Shown piece by piece: positions 35,811 through 45,700 of a stretch of DNA of 64,000 bases. Position numbers and translations under genes: made by a program. Numbering within the stretch: the stretch's first letter is position 1; each line of letters begins with the position of its first letter. The DNA is from Ralstonia thomasii (GTDB lineage: Bacteria > Pseudomonadota > Gammaproteobacteria > Burkholderiales > Burkholderiaceae), in assembly GCF_958405895.1 (NCBI RefSeq), contig NZ_CATZAR010000006.1. One strand, 5' to 3'. The notes under the pieces were generated by a model that made no database searches, had not been told where the DNA came from, and was given only the letters and a program-made list of their open reading frames with translations.

Positions 35811-36965
35811 TTACGCGCGCACGTGCGCCGCGAACGTCGCTTGCAGTGCGTCCACCGCAGCCGGCACATCGGCCGCCTGGGTGATGGCGCGCACCACCGC
35901 CACACAGCCCACGCCCGATTCCAGCACGCGCGGCATCGCTGGCAGATCGATGCCACCGATGGCCACCAGCGGCGGTGCCGGCTCGCGCGTGCGCATGGCC
36001 GCCGCGTAGGCGAACAGGCGGCCGAGGCCCTGCGGCACGGTCGGCATGGTCTTGGTGGGCGTGGCAAACACAGCGCCGAGTGCAAGGTAGCTCGGGTTCA
36101 GCGGTGCGACGCGCAGCATTTCGGCAAAGCCGTGCGTGCTGATGCCAAGGCGCAAACCGGCCGAGCGGATCGCCACCAGGTCAGCTTCGTCGATGTCTTC
36201 CTGGCCGAGGTGAATGCCGTAGATGCCGCTGTCGGGCGCCTGAGTGTGCACGTCAAGCGCGACTTGCCAGTGGTCGTTGATGAACAGGCGCGTGGCACTG
36301 CCGCGTGCGGCGGCTTCTGCCCGGCGCACCTGGTCGACCACGGCTTGCGCGTCGTCCGACTTGAAGCGCAACTGCAACGTCGGCACCTTGAGCGCGACGA
36401 GGCGCGCCACCCAATCCGCATCCGGCACGACGGCGTAGATACCGAGCTGCGTCGGGCACGGCGCAAAGGCAAGGTCCGCTGCGGTCGGGCAAGGCAACGC
36501 TGGTTCGAGCACGCGGGGCAGGGCATCGAATTGCGTGGGCCAAGCGAGGGCATCGGCATTGCCTTCGGCAATCCACGCGCGCGCCACGCACAGCGCATCG
36601 CGCGGTTCGAATGCCAGCGCGAGTGCCGCACCGAAGATGGCGACGAAGCGCACATCGAATGCATCGCCTTGCGCCGCAGACGTGAAGCGGTACGTGCCGA
36701 GGCGGTCGTACACGGTGTCGATGCGTTGATCGCCTTCCACTGCAGTCAACACAACAGCGGCGCCAGCAGAGCGAGCACGTTCGGCTTGCGCCGTATCGGT
36801 CGTCAGCAGGACCGTGGCGGTGCTCGTGGCTTCGTCAGCGTGGTCGGTCACGCTCCAGGCGTGCGGCGCGCGGCCGAAGGCTTCCACATGGCGATCGACG
36901 ATCTGCGCAGCAAGGGCTGCAGCTTCCGGCCACGCGGCGGAAAAACGCAAGGCGGATGCACTCAT
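35811..36965 (-). CDS. thiE: thiamine phosphate synthase with an N-terminal extension
   Basis: A 384-residue protein. The C-terminal 210 residues (about 172-384) are the ThiE TIM barrel that joins HMP-PP and thiazole phosphate: GIYAVVPD, TLQLRFKSDD, LFINDHWQVAL, GIHLGQEDID, LGISTHG and AIGGID are all visible. Typical ThiE is about 210 residues. The extra N-terminal 170 residues contain GTYRFTSAAQGDAFDVRFVAIFGAALAL, which resembles the end of a PfkB/ThiD-type kinase (the anion-hole region) without an obvious complete active site. Its ATG overlaps the thiG stop by 4 bases. It is the last gene of the thiCOSGE operon. Confidence 0.93.
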   Translation of the reverse strand: MSASALRFSAAWPEAAALAAQIVDRHVEAFGRAPHAWSVTDHADEATSTATVLLTTDTAQAERARSAGAAVVLTAVEGDQRIDTVYDRLGTYRFTSAAQGDAFDVRFVAIFGAALALAFEPRDALCVARAWIAEGNADALAWPTQFDALPRVLEPALPCPTAADLAFAPCPTQLGIYAVVPDADWVARLVALKVPTLQLRFKSDDAQAVVDQVRRAEAAARGSATRLFINDHWQVALDVHTQAPDSGIYGIHLGQEDIDEADLVAIRSAGLRLGISTHGFAEMLRVAPLNPSYLALGAVFATPTKTMPTVPQGLGRLFAYAAAMRTREPAPPLVAIGGIDLPAMPRVLESGVGCVAVVRAITQAADVPAAVDALQATFAAHVRA

Positions 36966-37789
36966 GCCTGCTTCTCTTCCGCATGCCAGAACGGCAACCC
37001 AACAACCGGCGTGCTGGCCTGCGCGACATCACGCTCAGGCATCGGGCCCGACAGCCGCGCAAGGCGACCGGCCTGCGTGGCCATCGCAAACGCCTGCGCC
37101 ATCGCCACCGGGTCGCCCGCCTGCGCGACAGCGGTGTTCAGCAGCACGGCGTCGTAGCCCCATTCCATGACTTGCGTGGCGTGTGACGGCACACCCAGGC
37201 CCGCATCGACGATCAGCGGCACGTTGGGCAGGCGCTCGCGCAGCAGGCGCAGGCCATACGGGTTGGTGGGCCCGCGGCCGGTACCGATGGGTGCAGCCCA
37301 CGGCATCAGCGCCTGGCAGCCGACGTCGAGCAGGCGGCGGCACAGCACGAGGTCTTCGGTGCAATACGGCAACACCTTGAAGCCGTCGCGGATGAGGCGT
37401 TCGGCAGCGGCCGGCAGCGCGAGTGTATCGGGCTGCAGCGTGTAGTCGTCGCCGATGACTTCGAGCTTGATCCAGTCGGTCTCGAACAATTCGCGCGACA
37501 TCTGCGCGAGGGTATAAGCCTCGTCGGCGGAATAGCAGCCAGCGGTGTTCGGCAGCACGGGCACGCCGAGTTCGCGCAGCATCTTCCAGAAGCCGGCGCC
37601 GCCCTCGGGCGAGCCCGCGCTCTGGCGGCGCAGCGCCACCGTCAGCATGGCCGGGTTGGACACACGCACGGCGTCTTCCAGCGATTGCGGCGACGGGTAG
37701 CGCGCCGTGCCGAGCAGCAGGCGCGAGGCGAAGGTTTCGTCGTAGAGGCGCAGCGGATCAGCCACGGCGGAAAGGTTCGTAGTGGTCAT
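36962..37789 (-). CDS. thiG: thiazole synthase
   Basis: A 275-residue TIM-barrel enzyme that forms the thiazole ring from dehydroglycine, DXP and ThiS-thiocarboxylate. Diagnostic segments are SRLLLGTARYPS near residue 22, PNTAGCYSADEA near residue 80, the Schiff-base Lys in DWIKLEVIGD near residue 108, and APIGTGRGPTNP near residue 170. Length fits the family. It follows thiS by 9 bases and overlaps thiE, so ThiO, ThiS and ThiG are made together as the thiazole branch. Confidence 0.96.
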   Translation of the reverse strand: MTTTNLSAVADPLRLYDETFASRLLLGTARYPSPQSLEDAVRVSNPAMLTVALRRQSAGSPEGGAGFWKMLRELGVPVLPNTAGCYSADEAYTLAQMSRELFETDWIKLEVIGDDYTLQPDTLALPAAAERLIRDGFKVLPYCTEDLVLCRRLLDVGCQALMPWAAPIGTGRGPTNPYGLRLLRERLPNVPLIVDAGLGVPSHATQVMEWGYDAVLLNTAVAQAGDPVAMAQAFAMATQAGRLARLSGPMPERDVAQASTPVVGLPFWHAEEKQA

Positions 37790-37798
37790 CGAAGACTC

Positions 37799-38014
37799 CT
37801 AGCCGCCCACGACGGGCTGCACGAGTGCAATGCGGTCGCCTGTCTTGAGCGCGTGCTGCGCATGGCGCGCCTTGGGCACGAAATCGCCATTCACGGATGC
37901 GGCAAACGGCGGCGCGATCTGCAGTTGCGGCGTGGCCGCACCAATGGCGTCGGCCAGCGTGCTGCCCAAAGGCAGGGCCAGCGACAGGTCGTTGAGGGTG
38001 ACGTTCAGCGTCAT
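37799..38014 (-). CDS. thiS: sulfur carrier protein ThiS
   Basis: A 71-residue ubiquitin-fold sulfur carrier ending in the obligatory Gly-Gly (VQPVVGG), whose C-terminus is converted to a thiocarboxylate by ThiF/MoeB. ALVQPVVGG and VNGDFVPKARH match the family. It overlaps the thiO stop by 4 bases. thiF itself is not in the window, so an adenylating enzyme encoded elsewhere must activate it. Confidence 0.95.
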   Translation of the reverse strand: MTLNVTLNDLSLALPLGSTLADAIGAATPQLQIAPPFAASVNGDFVPKARHAQHALKTGDRIALVQPVVGG

Positions 38015-39156
38015 GACAAAACAGGTTCAGGCGATGCAGCGGCGGCGAATAGCTCGGGCCATTCGCAGTCGTCCGTATCGAAGGCACAGCCGTCCAGCAC
38101 GTCGCACGCCGCTGCCACCGCGGCTTGGGTGACGGCGGGCGCGATCATGTAGCCGTGCCGGTACAGGCCATTGACCGACAACGTGCCAGCGCCATCCCAG
38201 CGGACGGCCGGACGGTGGTCCGGCAGCGTCGGGCGGCACTGCGTGTTCAGCTCCAGCACGCGCGCCTCGCCAAACGCGGGGTGCACGGCGTAGGCCGCAG
38301 ACAGCAATTCCAGCGTGGAGCGCACGCTTGCTGGCGACATGTCGTCGGATTCCAGCTCGGTCGCGCCGATCACGTAGACATTGCCCGGCTTGGGCGCGAT
38401 GTAGAGCGGGTAGCGCGGATGCAGCATGCGCACCGGCCGCGTGAGCGACACGTCCGGCGCATGGATGCGCGCCACTTCGCCGCGCAGGCCACGCAGTCGC
38501 GGCCACTGCGGCTTGGCACCGAGGCCCCGGCAATCGAGCACCAGGCGCGCACCCAGCCCGGCGGCAGCCAGTGCGTCGGGGCTCGGATCGACAACCTCGG
38601 TATTCCAGCGCAGTTGCACGCCGAGCGCTTCCAGCTCGGTCGCCAGCGCATCCAGCACGCCGCGCGGGTCAAGCTGACCTTCGCCTGCCAGATACAGCCC
38701 CTGCGTGAAGCGTTGTGCGAGCAGCGGCTCGAGTTGGGCAATGCCGGACGCGTCCACGGCACGCAGATCGGCGGCCACGCGCTCGGGCGGCGCGGCATTG
38801 CGCACGTGGTTGGCAAACAACGACGCCTCACCACGGTCCGCCGCATGCCACACCACCAGCGTGCCGGCCTCCTGGAAGAAGACCGGCGTGCGCAGCTTGG
38901 GCAACCAATCGCGCCACAGCGCCAGGCTTGCCAACCCCAAGTCCACGACAAAACGATCGGCCACGGCGGCTTCGGCAAGCGGCGCCAGCATGGCCGCGGC
39001 AACGTACGCCGCGGCACCGCTGCCGTCACGCGGACCGCGCTCCACCAAGGCAATGCGCGCGGGGGGCACCCCCGTCTGCGCGAGTTGCCAGGCACACAGG
39101 CGGCCGGCGAGGCCGCCACCGAGGATCGTTACGTCGAATGAAGTTGAGGTTGGCAT
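38011..39156 (-). CDS. thiO: glycine oxidase ThiO (FAD-dependent)
   Basis: A 381-residue DadA-type flavoenzyme. The Rossmann dinucleotide motif VTILGGGLAGRLCAWQLA opens the protein. NVYVIGATELESDD and a late RHGYMIAPAVTQ are typical of ThiO, where the Arg binds the glycine carboxylate. It oxidises glycine to iminoacetate (dehydroglycine) for thiazole synthesis, the aerobic alternative to ThiH. It sits 12 bases after thiC and overlaps thiS. Confidence 0.93.
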   Translation of the reverse strand: MPTSTSFDVTILGGGLAGRLCAWQLAQTGVPPARIALVERGPRDGSGAAAYVAAAMLAPLAEAAVADRFVVDLGLASLALWRDWLPKLRTPVFFQEAGTLVVWHAADRGEASLFANHVRNAAPPERVAADLRAVDASGIAQLEPLLAQRFTQGLYLAGEGQLDPRGVLDALATELEALGVQLRWNTEVVDPSPDALAAAGLGARLVLDCRGLGAKPQWPRLRGLRGEVARIHAPDVSLTRPVRMLHPRYPLYIAPKPGNVYVIGATELESDDMSPASVRSTLELLSAAYAVHPAFGEARVLELNTQCRPTLPDHRPAVRWDGAGTLSVNGLYRHGYMIAPAVTQAAVAAACDVLDGCAFDTDDCEWPELFAAAASPEPVLS

Positions 39157-39168
39157 TGCACCGGTGGG

Positions 39169-41076
<1,908 letters not shown>

Positions 41077-41184
41077 GGTCTCGTCCTTGATTCTGTGGCC
41101 TGGTGGAGCAGGCAGTGGACGAAACCGGGAGAGGTGGCGTGACCCGAAGAACTGAGGGGGTGGCTGCCAGAGACTACGCGGTGT

Positions 41185-41272
41185 TCTGAAACTTCCCACG
41201 CCGGTACGAACCGGATCGGGTGCGAAGGGACTCTCTCAGCCGCACGGCCCATCCGTACGGCACCCCTGTTTC
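41185..41272 (-). promoter_or_regulatory. TPP riboswitch (THI element) of the thiC operon
   Basis: On the minus strand the canonical blocks are in order: ACAGGGGTGCC, GGCTGAGA, then ACCCGATCCGGTTCG and ACCGGCGTGGGAAG. GGGGT pairs with the closing block, and CTGAGA is the pyrimidine-sensing motif. The aptamer ends about 110 bases before thiC, leaving room for a terminator or anti-RBS platform. TPP binding should turn the operon off. CTTAAAT near 41288-41294 is a possible -10. Confidence 0.97.
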
Positions 41273-41492
41273 ATCCAACGAGGCTGAATTTAAGCACAGG
41301 GCTGCCGGCGTTGCCAGCACGAAAACCAGTGAGATGACGGTCGACGGGTCATTTCAGTCCAAACCGCCACGCAATGTGCGGCGGCGCGCACCGGCGCGGC
41401 CCGCCTTGATCTTGCGCAACCCCGCCGCGTTTCACCTGTGCGACCCTCAATCCCTTTTCTATTGCATTGCGGCACGGCCGCTGGGAGTTGTC

Positions 41493-42653
41493 ATGCTGGA
41501 GCGTCGGTTCACACTCGCGGGGCGCAGCCTCGTACCCATCGTGCAGGGCGGGATGGGCGTGGGTATTTCGGCGCACCGGCTGGCCGGCGCCGTGGCGCGC
41601 GAAGGCGGCGTCGGCACCATCGCCAGCATCGACTTGCGGCATCACCACGCAGATCTCGTCGCCGCAACCGAGAAATCGCGCGACAAGGACGCCATCAACG
41701 CCGCCAACCTCGTTGCGCTGGACCGCGAGATTCGCGCCGCGCGTGAAGGCAGCCAAGGCAACGGCATGATCGCCGTGAACGTGATGAAGGCGGTGGAATC
41801 GCATCCTGCGCTGGTGCGCCAGGCGTGCGAGAGCGGCGCCGATGCGATCGTCATGGGCGCGGGCCTGCCGCTCGACCTGCCGGAGATGACGGCCGAGCAT
41901 CCGAAGGTGGCGCTCATCCCGATTCTTTCCGACTCGCGCGGCGTAGGCGTCGTGCTCAAACGGTGGATGAAGAAGGCGCGGCTGCCCGACGCGGTGGTGA
42001 TCGAGCATCCGACACATGCGGGCGGCCACCTGGGCGCAGCTCGCATCGAAGATCTGCGAGACGAGCGGTTCTCGTTTGCGCGCGTGCTGGATGAATGCCG
42101 TGAATTGTTCATCAAGCTGGGACTGGCGGCGGAGCAGATTCCGATCATCCTCGCGGGCGGCATCGATTCGCATGCCAAGGTGAAGCACTGGCTCGACAAG
42201 GGCGCCGCTGCGGTGCAGCTCGGCACTGCATTTGCCGTGACGGAGGAGGGCGATGCGCACGTGCGCTTCAAGCGGGTGCTGACGGGCGCGGAGCAAGGGG
42301 ATATCGGCGAGTTTGTCAGCGTGGCTGGGTTGCCGGCGCGGGCAGTGATGACGCCGTGGTTGTCGCGGTATCTCTCACGCGAAAGCGCGCTGCAGGCCAA
42401 GGCCAAGGTGCGGGATTGTCTGCAGGGGTTCGATTGTTTGCAGACCTGCGGGCTGCGGGATGGGATTGGCAAGGTCGGGCAGTTCTGCATTGACCTGAAG
42501 CTTGCGCAGGCGCTGCGTGGGGATGTGGAGCGCGGATTGTTTTTCCGCGGTGCGGGCAAGCTCCCATTTGGGCAGGCGATTCGGCCGGTGCGGGAACTGA
42601 TGCATTACTTGCTGACTGGGGAAAAGCCGGCGGTATCCTCGACTTCACCCTGA
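41493..42653 (+). CDS. nitronate monooxygenase-type flavin enzyme (NPD/2-nitropropane dioxygenase family)
   Basis: A 386-residue TIM-barrel FMN protein. Features are PIVQGGMGVGIS (about 15-26), VNVMKAVESHP, EHPTHAGGHLGAARIEDL with the His-Gly-Gly-His type active-site turn near residue 175, and IILAGGIDS plus GAAAVQLGTAF for phosphate binding. A Cys-rich segment (VRDCLQGFDCLQTCGLRDG, about 312-330) is a feature of the long subgroup found in beta-proteobacteria, and could bind a metal. The substrate is unknown; relatives oxidise nitronates or reduce enoyl substrates. The ATG at 41493 starts MLERRFTLAGRSLV. Confidence 0.88.
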   Translation: MLERRFTLAGRSLVPIVQGGMGVGISAHRLAGAVAREGGVGTIASIDLRHHHADLVAATEKSRDKDAINAANLVALDREIRAAREGSQGNGMIAVNVMKAVESHPALVRQACESGADAIVMGAGLPLDLPEMTAEHPKVALIPILSDSRGVGVVLKRWMKKARLPDAVVIEHPTHAGGHLGAARIEDLRDERFSFARVLDECRELFIKLGLAAEQIPIILAGGIDSHAKVKHWLDKGAAAVQLGTAFAVTEEGDAHVRFKRVLTGAEQGDIGEFVSVAGLPARAVMTPWLSRYLSRESALQAKAKVRDCLQGFDCLQTCGLRDGIGKVGQFCIDLKLAQALRGDVERGLFFRGAGKLPFGQAIRPVRELMHYLLTGEKPAVSSTSP

Positions 42654-42674
42654 TGCGCTGACATTTCGCCCAGC

Positions 42675-42703
42675 AAAAAAGCCAGCCCGAAGGCTGGCTT
42701 TTT
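42675..42703 (+). terminator. bidirectional terminator between convergent genes
   Basis: GCCAGCC (42681-42687) pairs with GGCTGGC (42692-42698) around CGAA, with an A-run before and a T-run after. It serves the plus-strand flavin enzyme and the minus-strand autotransporter. Confidence 0.9.
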
Positions 42704-42726
42704 GTTAGCGCTTACCGCTTGTTGCT

Positions 42727-45700
42727 TCAGAACGGTGCAGCAAACGTCAACCGAACCCCCTGCTGCAAGCCCCCCATGCCCGCCATCACGCTGTAGTCCA
42801 ACCCAAACGTGAGCGGGCCAGTCCGGAACTTTGTCCCCAACCCGATCTGCATTCGATCGCGCCCAAACGGTGTACCCGGCACGTAATAAGCAGGGCCTGC
42901 CGATGCCAGATCGGCATACGCCAAACCTGCATTGCTCTGCCCATTGAAGTCGTGCTGGTACTCCACCCGTGCGAACGGCAGGAACGTGCCCCACTTGGTC
43001 TTCTGCGTGTATTCCGCACGCAGGCCGAGCGTGCCGGATACCGTCGTCACCGTCTGGTCGAAATACGTCAGCGCGTTGATGCCGGCGCCCGATTCGGTGA
43101 ACTGATCCAGCGTCGATTGCGAGACCGACAGGCGCCCGTAAGGCGAGATCAGCCACGCACGATCGCGATGCTCATAGCCGGCCGACACGGAGGCGAAAAC
43201 CTGCTTGCCGCTGCGCTTGCCGGTGGCGAAGTCGTTGGAGTCCGTCACCCAGCGGCGCGAGTCGAAACTGAGCGTGCCGAAGCCGGCCACACCATCGACG
43301 AACAACGAAGGCAGCGGGCGATAGCTGCCGTACAGCGCGAGGCTATAGCTGTCGCCCGTGCTCCTGGTGCCCGCGTTGCCGATGTCGGTGGAGTCACGCC
43401 CGTAACCAAACCCACCCCCGATCGAGAGCTGATCGGACACGCGGTAGTCCGCGCCGGCCGTCACACCGCCTGTGGTGAAGCGGAAACCGGAGCGTTGCGT
43501 GCCAGCGCTGGCAAAACCAAAGTCCAGCGTACCGGCGCTCCAGAACGCGAGATTCGGGTCGGTGTTGTCCGGGCCCGCGCTGGCGGCATCAGCGCCGGGC
43601 AGATCGGGGCCGGCATCGGCGGTCGACTTGTCGGTGCTGCCGCTGGCCGCATCGGCGTTGCGCTTGCCGCGTGCGAATGGCCGCACGCCCTGACCGTCAC
43701 CGCGCATGCAGGCATCGTGCGCGGAAATGCCGGCCACATCCTGGCAACGCGCTTGCATGTCTGCGCGCTGGCCCGGCATGGCGACCGTCAAACCGTTGCT
43801 CGAGGGTGGCCGGCCAGTGCCGTGCAGCGCTTCCAGGCGGCGGTTGTAGTTGTCAATCTGCGTGGTGGCGAAGCGGCGCGCGGCCTGCACTTGCGCGTTG
43901 ATCAGACCTGCCACATCAGGATCGGCCGAGGGGTCCTTGCGCGGCGCCACGCTCACCTGCACCGTTGCAGCCGTCGAGGTGGCGAACGCGTTGGACAGCG
44001 TGTACGTCAGCACGGCCTGGCCGCTGTAGGTGCCTGACGGGGTGAAGTTCAGCACGTACGTCGATGCCGCCACTGCCTGCGGCTTCAGGCCGGCCGGTGT
44101 CTGGATCGCCTTCTGCACGATGCTGGCCGTACCCGCGTTGTAGGGCACCACCGACACCAGCGTCGCCGCCGTGAAGGGGCCACCCGTGGCGCCTTCGGTC
44201 AAGTCCACGCTCACCCCCTGGCCCGACGACGTGATGGCCTGCCTCTGCGCCACCGCAATCGGCACGGCGTTCACGTTGACCGTTACCGGAATCGGCGCGG
44301 ACGTGCCGGCCGTGTTGATCAGCGCATAAGTGAAATTGACTGCGCCGGAGGTGGTCTGGGTCGGCGTGTAGACGATGTCCAGACCGTTGACGACGGCAGT
44401 GCCGCTGGCAGGCGGATTGACAATCGTGACGGACGAGAACGGACCGCCGGTTGCATTGGCCGTTGCATGCAGCGTGATCGGTGCCGTCGACATGGTGGTG
44501 GCCGTGATTGCCGGCGCGGTGCCGATCACCTGGCCCACCGTGATCGTGAAGCTGCGCGTACCGCTGTACGGGGCGCCAGTGCCCGTGCTGCTGTCGGTGG
44601 CCCTCACTGTGAATGAGCTGCTGCCCAGCGTAGTGGGCGTGCCCGACAGAACGCCAGTGCTGGCGTTCAAGCTCAGGCCCGCAGGCAACGTGCCGGTGGT
44701 GACGGCGTACGTGTAGGGCGCGGTACCGCCGGTAGCTGTGAAGGTCTGGCTGTAGGCCGTGGTGACTTGGGCCGACGTTGCGGCCGCCGGATTCACCGTG
44801 ACCGTGGGCGCACCGATGGTGACGCTGTAAGCACGGCTGGCCGTGAAGCTGTTGGCATCCGTTGTCGTGATGGTGAAGTTGAACGTTCCGCCTGCGGTGG
44901 GTGTACCCGACAGGAACCCGGAGGTGTTCAGGCTCAGGCCAGCCGGCAATGCGCCCGCCGTAACAGCATAGGTGTACGGCGCGGTGCCGTTGGCCGCCGT
45001 TATGGTTTGGCTGTACGCCGTTGCAATCCCCGGGTTGGGGAGCGTGGCCGGCGATACCGTCAGGCTAGGCGCGGCAATGGTAAGCGTGTAGACACCGCTT
45101 ACCGCAAACGGAGCACCCGTCCCCGTCGAACTGTCGGTAGCGGTGACGGTAAAGCTGACCGTGCCGGCCGTGGTTGGGGTCCCTGCCAGCCTGCCGGTGG
45201 TGCCGTTCCACGTAAGGCCCGTGGGGACAGTGCCGCTATTCACCACGAAGCCATAGGTGTATGGGTTCGTACCACCACTTGCCGTGAAGTTGCGGCTGTA
45301 AGCGGTGCCTGCGACACCGCTGAGAGAGCCCGAGGCCGGCGTGATGGTCAAGGTGGGCGACCCAATCGTCAGCGAGTAGGCACGGCTACCCGTGTAAGGG
45401 CCGGTTCCGGTACTGCTGTCAGTCGCGGTGACGGTGAAGTTGAACACCCCACCCGCCGTGGGCGTACCCGACAGCGTGCCGTTGCTGGACAGCGTCAGCC
45501 CCGTCGGCAGCGAACCTGCCGTGACGGCATACGTGTAGGGACCTGTGCCGCCGCTGGCCAACATGGTCTGGCTGTATGCCGTAGCGATGGTGCCGCCCGG
45601 CAACGTGCTCGGGCTGACCGAGACGGTAGCTGCGTTGACCGTCAGGGTGTACGCGCGCGAGCCGGTATAGCTGTTGGCATCAGTAGCCGTGACCGCGAAG

